From a virus, in IMG/VR virus record IMGVR_UViG_3300008262_003053, positions 1-46,422 of that record: DNA of 46,422 nt. The stretch is one strand, 5' to 3'. Every line of letters starts with the position of its first letter. Position 1 is the stretch's first letter. The position numbers and the translations under genes are program-made. Shown one piece after another: positions 15,266 through 24,039 of the stretch. Under the pieces are notes generated by a model, which saw only the letters and a program-made list of their open reading frames with translations, was not told the origin of the DNA and did not search any database.

Positions 15266-16514
15266 TGTAAAATTAAAATTAGATAAAGTTGGGCCTGGTT
15301 TTTGTTTAGAAAAATGGACCAGTGCTGTTTTTCATCTGCAAAAAGGAAGCACAAATAGCTGTCACCATTGTAAGGGACACGTTATTCCACTTGAAGTAGT
15401 TAAAGAAAATATACACACTATTCATAACACTCCAATTAAAAAAGAACAAAGAAAAATAATGATAGAGGGCGGTTGGTCAAACGAATGTGACTATTGTTCT
15501 GTTGTAGAAAAACAAGGCGGTGTAAGCGATCGGATCATAGTAAGTGGCCGGGAACGAAGTTGGAAACATTATGATTCTATAGTCAACAATTGGAGTCAAG
15601 ATTTTAAACCCACTAATATTGATGTATCATTTAACAATGTTTGTAACTTAGCTTGTAGTTATTGCGGCCCACATAGTAGTACTACTTGGGTTAAAGACAT
15701 TGAAGAAAATGGCAACTATCCAAATAATTATAATGATATACCTGCGGACCTTCAACTAGTGGTTTCTGAAAATCCGTACATAGAACCTTTTTGGCAATGG
15801 TTTAAAGAAGTACACTCCGGCCTTAACAATTTGGTAATCAATGGCGGCGAACCTTTGATGATTAAAGAAACTTATCGTTGTTTAGAATACATATTAGAAC
15901 ACCCTAATAAAAATTTGGATGTTACAATAAACTCTAACCTTTGTGTTGAAGAAAGATTAATTGATAAACTAGTTGAAATTATTCAAAAAATAGAACAAGG
16001 AAACCATGTTAGAAGTTTGTCAATTTATACAAGCAACGAAGCACACGGTACTCAAGCAGAGTATATAAGGAACGGTCTTAATTACAAAACTTGGTTAAAA
16101 AACATTAACAGAGTTTTAGAGTCTTCACCGACGGTTAAAGTTGGTTTTATGGCCAATTATAACTTGTTGTCTGCTTTTAGTTTTATTGATTTGTTAAAAG
16201 ATGTAAAATCTTTAATTGATCAATATTCTGAAAGGAGAATTATTTTTATGCCAGGATACATTAGACATCCAGAATTTCTTAGTGTTAGGTTGTTGCCAAT
16301 AGACTATCGGCACAAGATAGTTGAAAGTTTAGACTACATAAAAACACATTTTATCAATCAACAAACTAAACTAAGATTTGAACAAGTTTTAACCTACTAC
16401 GACGCAAAACAAGAAACAGATTATTCTAAGTTCAAAGAATTCATATTAGAATTTGATCGTCGGAGAGGTATTAATTTTAAAGAAACATTTCCTCAGCTCA
16501 GTAGTTTATTTTAA
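15255..16514 (+). CDS. Radical SAM protein with N-terminal twitch-like domain
   Basis: This 419-residue protein has an N-terminal Cys-rich domain (Cys17; CHHC, Cys36 and 39; CDYC, Cys78 and 81) ahead of the core CNLACSYC (Cys130, 134, 137) and INGGEPLM. The N-terminal arrangement differs in spacing from its paralogues at 11747 and 18420 but ends in the same way (LRG/RGINFKETFPQL-type tail). It is the last gene of the plus operon and overlaps the end of the converging gene 16498-17550 by 17 nt, with no hairpin terminator seen between them. Confidence 0.8.
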   Translation: MLHDVKLKLDKVGPGFCLEKWTSAVFHLQKGSTNSCHHCKGHVIPLEVVKENIHTIHNTPIKKEQRKIMIEGGWSNECDYCSVVEKQGGVSDRIIVSGRERSWKHYDSIVNNWSQDFKPTNIDVSFNNVCNLACSYCGPHSSTTWVKDIEENGNYPNNYNDIPADLQLVVSENPYIEPFWQWFKEVHSGLNNLVINGGEPLMIKETYRCLEYILEHPNKNLDVTINSNLCVEERLIDKLVEIIQKIEQGNHVRSLSIYTSNEAHGTQAEYIRNGLNYKTWLKNINRVLESSPTVKVGFMANYNLLSAFSFIDLLKDVKSLIDQYSERRIIFMPGYIRHPEFLSVRLLPIDYRHKIVESLDYIKTHFINQQTKLRFEQVLTYYDAKQETDYSKFKEFILEFDRRRGINFKETFPQLSSLF

Positions 16515-17550
16515 TATATTCTGATAGTTCTTTAGCCTTAGGCACACACATACCACAACCGCAACGATTATTAGGGCAAACTATAGTTGAGTTTTTATTT
16601 TTAGTAACATACTCAAATATCTCATTGGTGTCAGATAAATTTCCAATACTTCCTCTAGTATTGTTAAACTTTGCTTGGCAAGTTTGATGATGATATACTA
16701 ACCCAGTTTCGTGATCTATGTGTAGGAAGTACTTGTTAACGCTACAATACCAACCTTTGAAATTAGTATCAACTAATTTTACGTCAGTCCATTGATTATC
16801 AACTTTGCCTTGAATACATCGACCACCACAACAGTTTCTACCTAACTCAGTACCTTGTTTAGAAGATTCTGTGGAAACAGGCAAGTTCATAAATTTAAAG
16901 TACCATTGCTGTTGTTCTGTACTATATTCATGGCTGGTTCTTCTCATGCTTCCATCGGTGTCCTTAAACCATCCTGTTATTGTTGTATTACCATCACCTA
17001 TTGGTCTAGGATTAAATTTAACACCATGCTCAGTTAATATATTACAAACACTAAGAGACTCTTCCCAATAATCAACATGCATCATTACATTGACGCTAAG
17101 GCGTATTTTTCTTGTATGCAGTTCCTTGATGTTTTCTAATACACGTTCTTTTAATTTACTATCTGCTTCGCAATGGTAGCTAACAGTTACCCAATCAAAA
17201 CATTCTTCTATAGTATCTATAAATTTATAACTAAAAGCACCGTTAGTAGTTAACCCCAATCCGTAGTTACTTTGTTGTTTAACCTGTTTAGCAAAATCAA
17301 AAAATATTGGATTGCTTGTTGGTTCGCCACCGGTAAAATTTATGTTTGCCGAGTCGCAGTCGTAGAGTTTTGTATATTCTTTAATGAAGTTAAACACTGA
17401 AAGCATATCTTCAATTGTGCGATGTTTACTAGTATTGTTGTGCCGTGACGCTTCGCAATAACTACAATCGTAATTGCATCGACGACCAACATCCCAAGTT
17501 ATCATCATTGGTTCTTTATGAACTAGTCTAATTGCTTGTGTTTTTATCAT
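16498..17550 (-). CDS. Radical SAM protein, CCGG type (paralogue of 14096)
   Basis: This 350-residue enzyme has CNYDCSYC (Cys25, 29, 32), NFTGGEPT and the long C-terminal Cys array: NCCGGRC, GWYCSVNKYFL, HQTCQAKF, CPNNRCGCGMC. The match in Cys order to the protein at 14096 makes them paralogues on opposite strands. It overlaps the upstream gene by 23 nt and is the last gene of the minus operon 19670-16498. N-terminus MIKTQAIRLVHKE is short, so the core starts close to the start codon. Confidence 0.8.
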   Translation of the reverse strand: MIKTQAIRLVHKEPMMITWDVGRRCNYDCSYCEASRHNNTSKHRTIEDMLSVFNFIKEYTKLYDCDSANINFTGGEPTSNPIFFDFAKQVKQQSNYGLGLTTNGAFSYKFIDTIEECFDWVTVSYHCEADSKLKERVLENIKELHTRKIRLSVNVMMHVDYWEESLSVCNILTEHGVKFNPRPIGDGNTTITGWFKDTDGSMRRTSHEYSTEQQQWYFKFMNLPVSTESSKQGTELGRNCCGGRCIQGKVDNQWTDVKLVDTNFKGWYCSVNKYFLHIDHETGLVYHHQTCQAKFNNTRGSIGNLSDTNEIFEYVTKNKNSTIVCPNNRCGCGMCVPKAKELSEYIKINY

Positions 17551-18427
17551 ACTTTGTTAAAGGAATGTCTGCCGCGCAGGTACAGAAATTACGGTCACAA
17601 GTTACGGGTTCGCTAGGAGCAACGAAGTTGCCTTCATATATGTTGCCAAGACTACCACCGACTCTACAAGTCGCTCTGTGTACATCTCCGTCCCAATTTA
17701 TCATTAGGCTTTCTATACCTGCGTTGCAAGTCCAACCTTTGTATTTGTTAAGATGTAATTTAATAACATCGTTGGCGTGTATAATTTTTGAATCGTCAAT
17801 TACACAATTACCTTGTACAGTTGCTTCTTGTTTCTTGATCCAATTTAAATCATCTGGATGGTAACGCATATCGTCAAACAAATCGTGATCACCTTCGGTC
17901 CATCGTATACGTCTTAAAGTAGCTGGTATATGATCTGAAAGGCATCTAGCAAACAATGTATAAGCTGCGTTCATATATTCGTGATGACACATGATTTGTG
18001 CTACAAGTCTAAAATTAGTACGATCAGCAAGTTTACTCATAGTGTCGTAAACACGTTGCCAATCATATTCTAAATGTAGACTAAAGACATATTGATCTAC
18101 ATTTAGACTGGCATAAAATTCATAAGGTAATGTTCCGTTAGTAGTTACGCTGATCCAACTAATACCTTTGTGATTACAATACTTAATTAGTTCTGGAAAC
18201 TTAGGATGAACAGTGGGTTCGCCACCCGTGAAACTTAAACGTATAGGTTTTCCCAATGTTACGAGTTTGTCTACAGTTGCCTTGAGAATCTCTATGTCAG
18301 TGTGCGGGCTAGAGTTGTCGTGGATACTGCTAGGGCAATAGCTACAATCGTAATTACAACGTTTGCCAAGATTCCATTCAACCTTAATGCTTGATTGATG
18401 CTCCCATCTTGACGAGACTTTAAACAT
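17528..18427 (-). CDS. Radical SAM protein (paralogue of 13132)
   Basis: This 299-residue protein has CNYDCSYC (Cys24, 28, 31), SFTGGEPT and a C-terminal set GWTCNAGIESLMINWDGDV then ATCRVGG and CDRNFCTC. That order mirrors the proteins at 13132 and 8454. It is the shortest radical SAM member here and appears complete. It lies between the twitch-type gene and the CCGG-type gene, as its paralogue does on the plus strand. Confidence 0.8.
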   Translation of the reverse strand: MFKVSSRWEHQSSIKVEWNLGKRCNYDCSYCPSSIHDNSSPHTDIEILKATVDKLVTLGKPIRLSFTGGEPTVHPKFPELIKYCNHKGISWISVTTNGTLPYEFYASLNVDQYVFSLHLEYDWQRVYDTMSKLADRTNFRLVAQIMCHHEYMNAAYTLFARCLSDHIPATLRRIRWTEGDHDLFDDMRYHPDDLNWIKKQEATVQGNCVIDDSKIIHANDVIKLHLNKYKGWTCNAGIESLMINWDGDVHRATCRVGGSLGNIYEGNFVAPSEPVTCDRNFCTCAADIPLTKYDKNTSN

Positions 18428-19670
18428 AAGGTTTAAACTCCGGAACTACATCTAATAAACTTTGTCCTCGAGTCGCATCAAGCCGTTTGTTAAATTCAAC
18501 AAATTCAGGCCACAAATGATACATATCTCTTGCTTGTAGATAGTTAATGTTGTCTTGTATTTGTTGATGTGTAACTTTTCCTAGTAACGGATTTTTCTTA
18601 ACTGCACTCCAATCGTCTACATGTGATTTAACTTCTAACAATCTTGTAATTGCCAAGGATTTTAAATCGTTGGGTAGCACTTGTGCTGACAGACAATTAG
18701 GATAACTTACGCGATGACTGTAAAACACAATACCCATGCGATTAATGAAATAATCAATGCATTCCGCTGTCTGTAATATGTTGCCGCCCTGTGCTGTGAA
18801 TGCTCCAACGACTCTACTAACATTTGGTATCTTTTGTATTTCTCTAATGTTAGCCTCCACCTGATGAAAGTCACCGTTACCGCGAATGTAATTATAAACA
18901 TCATGAATGCCGTCAATGCTGACATTAACGGCAACACTTCTAAAATATGGCCAATAGTCATGTATAGTTCTTCCTTTGCTAATTCCTAAAGTTGTGCCAT
19001 TTGTGGCATACTTAATTTCAATGTTAGCACCATATGGTTTTAACATATCTAATATTTTGTAGTGCTGGGGATCCATTAAGGGCTCGCCGCCAGCAAATTC
19101 TACTCTCTTAAAGTAGGGTAATAGTTTTTCAAAACTTGTCCACCATTTATCAGTATCATCAAATGGTCCAATGTACTGTCCTGGTTTTTTAACTAAACGT
19201 TCTACTGTAGGTACAAGATAATTATTTTCTTTTTTGTAAAACGGAACTACGCTATCCCAATCTTGCCAACTTGTACTATCTAGTGGGTTGCACATACGAC
19301 ACTTTAAGTTACATAGATTGTTAAGTTTAATCTCCATTGTTGGAAATTCAAAAGGTAATACTTCTTCTAGTACTGCGTTAGGATAAAGATTAATACGTGC
19401 TTCTGGTATTACACCGTTTATATGCCGCTGACGTAAACTTTCAACTCCTTGATCCTCTAGATCAAAACATGGTTTACACACATCCGGGCGTTCACCGCAT
19501 AATACTTTTTTGCGTACATCACGCATTATTGGACCGTTCCAAATGCTTTCTAAGCTGTCGTCTTGAATCCAACCAATTGGTTGGCTACGGCAACAAACTT
19601 TAATTGCACCGTCTTCTCTGGTTGCCAAACCCGTAAAAGGGTGCATACAAAATGTTTTACTATTCTTCAC
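18420..19670 (-). CDS. Radical SAM protein with N-terminal twitch-like domain; GTG start
   Basis: This 416-residue protein has a Cys-rich N-terminal domain (KTFCMHPF with Cys8, VCC at Cys26-27, C65 and C68) and core CNLKCRMC (Cys120, 124, 127) plus FAGGEPLM. GTG 19670-19668 is the start because the conserved KTFC segment lies only a few residues into the frame; the next ATG (residue 9) would remove Cys8. No Shine-Dalgarno precedes it; a CTTAAATA late-type element is 4 nt upstream. First gene of the minus-strand three-gene module. Confidence 0.8.
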   Translation of the reverse strand: MKNSKTFCMHPFTGLATREDGAIKVCCRSQPIGWIQDDSLESIWNGPIMRDVRKKVLCGERPDVCKPCFDLEDQGVESLRQRHINGVIPEARINLYPNAVLEEVLPFEFPTMEIKLNNLCNLKCRMCNPLDSTSWQDWDSVVPFYKKENNYLVPTVERLVKKPGQYIGPFDDTDKWWTSFEKLLPYFKRVEFAGGEPLMDPQHYKILDMLKPYGANIEIKYATNGTTLGISKGRTIHDYWPYFRSVAVNVSIDGIHDVYNYIRGNGDFHQVEANIREIQKIPNVSRVVGAFTAQGGNILQTAECIDYFINRMGIVFYSHRVSYPNCLSAQVLPNDLKSLAITRLLEVKSHVDDWSAVKKNPLLGKVTHQQIQDNINYLQARDMYHLWPEFVEFNKRLDATRGQSLLDVVPEFKPYV

Positions 19671-19674
19671 GATA

Positions 19675-19682
19675 TATTTAAG
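19675..19682 (-). promoter_or_regulatory. T4-late-like promoter, operon head of 19670
   Basis: CTTAAATA on the minus strand, 4 nt before GTG 19670, with no Shine-Dalgarno in between. It matches the T4 late element TATAAATA at six of eight bases. It stands back to back with the plus-strand element at 19697-19704, 14 nt away. Confidence 0.55.
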
Positions 19683-19696
19683 TCATAATAGTAGCA

Positions 19697-19704
19697 CATA
19701 AATA
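19697..19704 (+). promoter_or_regulatory. T4-late-like promoter, operon head of 19709
   Basis: CATAAATA, seven of eight matches to TATAAATA, lies 4 nt before ATG 19709 with only TTTC between them. Transcription starting with T4 geometry would begin at or near the start codon. Confidence 0.6.
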
Positions 19705-19708
19705 TTTC

Positions 19709-20377
19709 ATGATTACAAGATTAGAGTCCAAAGTTTCAAATTTAATGTTAGAAGAAGCTTTAAAATCTTTACCAGATTTTGAAAAACGTATTACTTTGAA
19801 TCAACCAACGGGTAATTTTTTTTACGATCCTTGGGAAATCAAATTAGAATTTAAAAATACAATTTGGGAAGATATTCTAAAAAGCCTACCTTTTAACAAA
19901 GGCGAAGCTAGAATTATAAAACTAGACCCCGGCGAAAGTTATCTGTGTCATGCAGATATAGACAATAGGTGGCATCTTAATTTAAAAGGGCAACAGTCTT
20001 ATCTCGTTGATCTTGACGAACACGTTCTTTACCCTACTGATGCCGATGGGTTCTGGTACAATATGAACGCAGGAAGATTACATTCTGCAAGTAATTACGG
20101 TCCCACTGAACGGTTGCAATTAGTTGTAAGACAACTGTTAAAACAATCTGTTCATGAAGATTTAGTTTTAATAGAAATTGTTTCTGTAAGTAGAGAAAGA
20201 TTTAGATATAATTTTGATAATATTATTAGTCCTTGGTTGAATCAAGAAGCAAGTAAGGGAAATATATCAAATTTTTTCTACGACGGAAACGAATTAGTAA
20301 GATTTGGTTTACATATAGACTCTGTTCCAAATCTTGAAAAATTAATAACAAAAGATTTTAAAATAACTTATGCCTAA
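19709..20377 (+). CDS. HxD...H iron oxygenase-like protein (Asp/Asn hydroxylase type)
   Basis: This 222-residue protein has a double-stranded beta-helix metal triad: CHADID (His81, Asp83) and, 42 residues later, GRLHSASN (His125), followed by TERLQLVVRQL, where an Arg would bind 2-oxoglutarate carboxylate. This matches aspartyl/asparaginyl beta-hydroxylase-like and cupin-type oxygenases. The C-terminal 75 residues are an added helical part. Substrate unknown; peptidyl or small-molecule hydroxylation is plausible. It starts the plus operon 19709-22553 and overlaps the next gene by 8 nt. Confidence 0.7.
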   Translation: MITRLESKVSNLMLEEALKSLPDFEKRITLNQPTGNFFYDPWEIKLEFKNTIWEDILKSLPFNKGEARIIKLDPGESYLCHADIDNRWHLNLKGQQSYLVDLDEHVLYPTDADGFWYNMNAGRLHSASNYGPTERLQLVVRQLLKQSVHEDLVLIEIVSVSRERFRYNFDNIISPWLNQEASKGNISNFFYDGNELVRFGLHIDSVPNLEKLITKDFKITYA

Positions 20378-20948
20378 ATATGTTGGTACAACAGAAAATA
20401 TTATAGATTGGGATCCTATTATCCAGATTTGTAAAGCCAGTGACACTGGAGATTTTAACTCGGTTAAAACTGTGGTTGATAGGTCTGAGTCTCATTGGCA
20501 ACAGGACTTAGAATTATTAGGATCCTATCGAGAAGTGATCAAGCTATGGCAAGATGCTGGGTATGATTTAGGTAAAATAGAATGGTATGATTATTACCCA
20601 GGAAAACATTTTGATATTGAAGTACAAAACAAATTTGCTGACATAGTCAATGCTGATCCTAGAAGAGTTTTTGTCAGCGAGCTATGGCCAGGCCGATGTG
20701 TTCCTAAACACTGGGATGTTGAAGACAAAGAAAAAGAATGGCTAGCAGAAGGGAAATTAAAACGTTGGGTAGCATTCATGGACAAGCCTCGTGCAGGCCA
20801 TGTGTTGTTGTTTGAAAACAGTGACGCTTTTTATAATATACCACAGCACGAGATTTGGGAGTGGGATGATTACAGGAACTGGCATGCTGGGACCAATTGT
20901 GGATTTGAACCTTATTATTTGTTTCATTTTTTAGGAAAACCTCGATGA
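20370..20948 (+). CDS. HxD...H iron oxygenase-like protein
   Basis: In this 192-residue protein, PKHWDVED (His114, Asp116) and NWHAGTNCG (His172) give the HxD...H triad of a cupin-fold oxygenase; YYPGKHFD lies upstream, where the core fold begins. The next gene encodes a clear paralogue with the same blocks (LHWDVND, LWHAGSNCGLEP). Both are shorter than typical aspartyl hydroxylases. Overlaps of 8 and 4 nt with the flanking genes show co-translation. Confidence 0.7.
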   Translation: MPKYVGTTENIIDWDPIIQICKASDTGDFNSVKTVVDRSESHWQQDLELLGSYREVIKLWQDAGYDLGKIEWYDYYPGKHFDIEVQNKFADIVNADPRRVFVSELWPGRCVPKHWDVEDKEKEWLAEGKLKRWVAFMDKPRAGHVLLFENSDAFYNIPQHEIWEWDDYRNWHAGTNCGFEPYYLFHFLGKPR

Positions 20949-21490
20949 TTGAATATATAGGAAATTGTTCACAACACATCAATTGGGATGACGTAATTAG
21001 ACAATGCGAAAATAATTCTCCTGAATTTATCGGCCCCAGTCATAAGAAAGGCGATGATATTCCAGGACTTAACGAAGTAGCAGACTTATGGGAACAAGCA
21101 GGATATAAGAATTTAAAAGACGGTGGGACTGTAGGTTGGGGTATGTATATGCCAGGAAAACAGTTTGATGAACGGTCTTTGCAAAAGTTTTGTGAAATAT
21201 TTAAAATTGAAAAATACTATACTGCTTGGATTAGTCGGATTGATGTAGGGTGCCTTGCTCCGTTACACTGGGACGTCAATGACAATGAAGAAAAATTATC
21301 TAAGTTAGACCCTGTAGTTAGATACCATTGCCATATATCACAACCAAAATTTGGCCATATCTTTATAGCAGGGGATCAATGTTTTTATAATCAGCCGCAA
21401 GGATCTACTTTTAAATGGAGTGACAGAAAATTATGGCATGCTGGTTCTAATTGCGGACTGGAGCCTAAATATATTTTAAATCTATGGTAA
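20945..21490 (+). CDS. HxD...H iron oxygenase-like protein, tandem paralogue
   Basis: This 181-residue protein parallels the preceding gene product: IDWD near position 14 versus INWDD, YMPGKQFD versus YYPGKHFD, LHWDVND (His108, Asp110) and LWHAGSNCGLEPKYIL (His165). The triad is intact. Divergence is large enough that the duplication is old. It overlaps the preceding gene by 4 nt and the next by 7 nt. Substrate unknown. Confidence 0.7.
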   Translation: MIEYIGNCSQHINWDDVIRQCENNSPEFIGPSHKKGDDIPGLNEVADLWEQAGYKNLKDGGTVGWGMYMPGKQFDERSLQKFCEIFKIEKYYTAWISRIDVGCLAPLHWDVNDNEEKLSKLDPVVRYHCHISQPKFGHIFIAGDQCFYNQPQGSTFKWSDRKLWHAGSNCGLEPKYILNLW

Positions 21491-21954
21491 CTATGAAAGT
21501 TTGTATTACAGGAACAACACGAGGTATTGGAAAAATACTAGCTGAACATTTTAAAAAATTAAAATGGCAGGTCGTAGAACTTAACCGTGGAGATGCTATA
21601 ATTGAGTCTTCTATAGGATGTGATTTGTTTATTAATAACTCATACATCAACGGACACCAAATAGATATCTTTAATCAATTATATACTAAGGTTGCTAAGA
21701 TGATAGTTATGGGAAGTATTGCTTCTGACCATCCCGATCCTGCAATGCCTGAATATAGTATACACAAAAAAGAATTAAAAGAACAAGTGTTAAGAATTGC
21801 TAACTCTGCAGAATTGAATAAAGCAGATATTCTGCTGTTACAATTAACAGGAGAAAGTTATAACGACTCTAAATTAATAACTCGTACTATAGATTTTTGG
21901 TTAGATTATCCTAAAATAACATGTATATCATTTATACCAGGAAAACAAAATTAA
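21484..21954 (+). CDS. Short-chain dehydrogenase/reductase, short form
   Basis: This 156-residue protein has a Rossmann nucleotide motif ITGTTRGIGK and a catalytic YSIHK (Tyr91, Lys95) preceded by MGSIAS, so the SDR triad is present. It is much shorter than the usual 240-250 residues; the region after the active site is reduced. It may start at the second ATG (21493, MKVCITG). The next gene encodes a related SDR, giving a tandem pair. The two stop and start codons share a base (TAATG). Confidence 0.7.
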   Translation: MVTMKVCITGTTRGIGKILAEHFKKLKWQVVELNRGDAIIESSIGCDLFINNSYINGHQIDIFNQLYTKVAKMIVMGSIASDHPDPAMPEYSIHKKELKEQVLRIANSAELNKADILLLQLTGESYNDSKLITRTIDFWLDYPKITCISFIPGKQN

Positions 21955-22553
21955 TGGAAAAGAAAATTGTTATAACAGGTCATACTGGTGGTATTGGAAA
22001 ATCTATATACGATACTTTTAAAAAAGGTAGCTGTAGAGAAATTGTAGGGATGAGCCGCAGTAATGGATACGACATTGATAAAGATTTTGACAAGATAGTA
22101 GAAGAAGCTTCTGGCGCTGAAATCTTTATCAATAATGCATATAGGGATCAACAACAATTAAAATTATTACAAGTACTTAAAAACAAAGTTGATATGATGG
22201 TTGTTATGGGTAGCGTAAGTAGATTCTATCCAGAAATTATTCCTACAACGTATGTCTACGACAAACAAGCCTTAGCCGAGGAATGTAGAAAAGTTAGTTT
22301 AGATCCTAAGGGCATTCCATTGTTACATCTGGATCTAGGTTTTATTGAAGGCACAAAACTGCAAGACGATGATACTACAGGATTTTTAAGTGACTATACA
22401 ACAAGTCATCAAGACATTGTTGATACTATTATTTTTTGGACACAGCACCCTGTAGTAAGGCAAGTTGAATTTAGATGGAAGCTCACTCCCTATTTAAAAG
22501 AACAATTATATAGAGTCAATCCAAATTTAGATCCAACGAGGATAACGATTTAA
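21954..22553 (+). CDS. Short-chain dehydrogenase/reductase, short form, tandem paralogue
   Basis: This 199-residue protein begins at ATG 21954 (TAATG with the preceding stop); the frame is open upstream, but MEKKIVITG is the family-like start. It has TGHTGGIGKS, MGSVSR and YVYDK (Tyr100, Lys104). It ends facing the converging GNAT-like gene with a 27-nt overlap. Similarity to the previous gene is clear at the nucleotide-binding and active-site blocks. An oxidoreductase for an alcohol or sugar; the substrate is unknown. Confidence 0.7.
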   Translation: MEKKIVITGHTGGIGKSIYDTFKKGSCREIVGMSRSNGYDIDKDFDKIVEEASGAEIFINNAYRDQQQLKLLQVLKNKVDMMVVMGSVSRFYPEIIPTTYVYDKQALAEECRKVSLDPKGIPLLHLDLGFIEGTKLQDDDTTGFLSDYTTSHQDIVDTIIFWTQHPVVRQVEFRWKLTPYLKEQLYRVNPNLDPTRITI

Positions 22554-23081
22554 ATTTTTGTAAAATTCTTCAACGTGTATCCTCCAGACTGTTTGTTCTG
22601 TTCCTCTATAAAATACATTTTTAACTTTTTCAACAACACCTATTTTTTCTAACGTTGGAAAATAAGTTCTGTGAACAAAACGTTGACTAGCTACTTTGCT
22701 TTCATTTGAAGTAGCAAAGATGTTTTTGCCCGCCCACTCAATGCACTTTGGTAAAAATAATTGATCTGTTACGTTTTGATGTTGACCAATAGCTATTTGT
22801 GCCGTCATTAATCCGCCGTTAGGTCTTGCACCCTTTAGCACACAGCATCTTGCTAATACTCTATAACTTCCAGTACCCATAACGTCATCAAATGAATGAG
22901 CCGCAACACTTCCTATAGCAGTTTCATTTTCGTATAGTATCCAAGCATTCCAATTGTTTTCATTTTTAAAACAATCAATCATGGCTTTTTGATTACTATT
23001 ATTAGCATATCCTTTATTCTCGGCTTCTTTATAAAAAGAAGATAGGTCTAGGTCTTTATTCCATTCTTTTAGTGTGTACAT
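22527..23081 (-). CDS. GNAT-like acetyltransferase
   Basis: This 184-residue protein has the sequence order of a GNAT fold: a charged helical N-terminus, WNAWILYENETAIGSVAAHSF (strands 2-4), a strand 4/helix 3-like stretch with VLKGARPNG then GLMTAQIA, and a C-terminal half with FATSNESKVASQRFVHR. The acetyl-CoA pyrophosphate-binding motif is not canonical (no clear Q/RxxGxG/A), so the call is tentative. It ends the minus operon 24727-22527 and overlaps the upstream radical SAM gene by 26 nt. Confidence 0.5.
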   Translation of the reverse strand: MYTLKEWNKDLDLSSFYKEAENKGYANNSNQKAMIDCFKNENNWNAWILYENETAIGSVAAHSFDDVMGTGSYRVLARCCVLKGARPNGGLMTAQIAIGQHQNVTDQLFLPKCIEWAGKNIFATSNESKVASQRFVHRTYFPTLEKIGVVEKVKNVFYRGTEQTVWRIHVEEFYKNLNRYPRWI

Positions 23082-24039
23082 GTATTACTGATTCCTGTGT
23101 TCGTTTAAAACTGTTAGTTCCACACATATCACACTCTGCAATAGCAAAATATTTTCCTACATGAAACTTTGCTATATCTCCGTCAGAGCATGTTTCTAAA
23201 TCTAAATGTCTATAATTTAAATATTTTTGCCAGTCAGGGTCATCTAACACATTATGATACTCTAATAGTTTTTTAAGAGTTCCAAGTGCTGCACATTTAT
23301 AAAGTTTTTTATCTATTAAAAAACTACACATAGGACTACTGCAACCTTGCTTGTAAGATACGTGAGGTAATCCAGTTGCATGGGGTTTAGGTTTTCCATT
23401 TGTTAGAACATAATTTTTTTTAAAATCATCTTGCGGCCTAAAGTGTAAGAAAATATTGTCGTTATGATAATATTCGTCTTGCGGTTGGTCTTCTAAATAA
23501 TACTCTTTGCGCTCGTCTATCCACTTGCCCCAGTACGGGTCTTTTTTAGGATTGTTTAATTTTAAAAATTCTTTAAAAAATTTGTTTGAATCGCCTCTAT
23601 TAAGTTCAAGTTTGCTTACTAGTTGATTAACACCATCAGTTATCCGATTGGTCATATCTTTATCTACTGCTGAGAAATGATTACATACCATTACACTACA
23701 ATGGTATGTTTGCATGATATCCGATAGCTGATCAATCTTTTTTGAAAGTAATGTTCCGTTAGTTGAAATAAAAATAGTTGTTTCAGTATCGTAACTTCTG
23801 ATATACTCTATAATCTTAGAAACTTTATCTAAATTTAAAAGAGGTTCGCCGCCGATTAAACTGTAAATTTCAATCTCAAACTTTTCTCTGGCCAACCTAA
23901 TACCCTCTAGAATATTTTCTAGGCTAGGGTCTTGTTCATCTGTTCTAACAACATCACTTCGTGTGTCACATTGTACACATGCTAAATTGCATTTTGATCC
24001 ATAATAGATATCAAGTAATTTTAAATAAGGCTTAATCAT
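23056..24039 (-). CDS. Radical SAM protein
   Basis: This 327-residue protein has CNLACVQC (Cys17, 21, 24) close to the N-terminus and SLIGGEPLL. Later Cys occur in QGCSSPMC, KKLYKCAALG and AECDMCGTN, resembling a SPASM region. The protein is flanked by a kinase-like protein upstream and a GNAT-like one downstream, with overlaps of 8 and 26 nt. The radical SAM plus kinase-like pair matches that at 10002-11757, but with the order reversed. Confidence 0.8.
   Translation of the reverse strand: MIKPYLKLLDIYYGSKCNLACVQCDTRSDVVRTDEQDPSLENILEGIRLAREKFEIEIYSLIGGEPLLNLDKVSKIIEYIRSYDTETTIFISTNGTLLSKKIDQLSDIMQTYHCSVMVCNHFSAVDKDMTNRITDGVNQLVSKLELNRGDSNKFFKEFLKLNNPKKDPYWGKWIDERKEYYLEDQPQDEYYHNDNIFLHFRPQDDFKKNYVLTNGKPKPHATGLPHVSYKQGCSSPMCSFLIDKKLYKCAALGTLKKLLEYHNVLDDPDWQKYLNYRHLDLETCSDGDIAKFHVGKYFAIAECDMCGTNSFKRTQESVIHVHTKRME

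Noticed and set aside
18707-18961. 84-codon minus-strand frame with two hydrophobic stretches, like a membrane protein.
   Set aside because: It lies wholly inside the radical SAM gene 18420-19670 in another frame, with no ribosome site.
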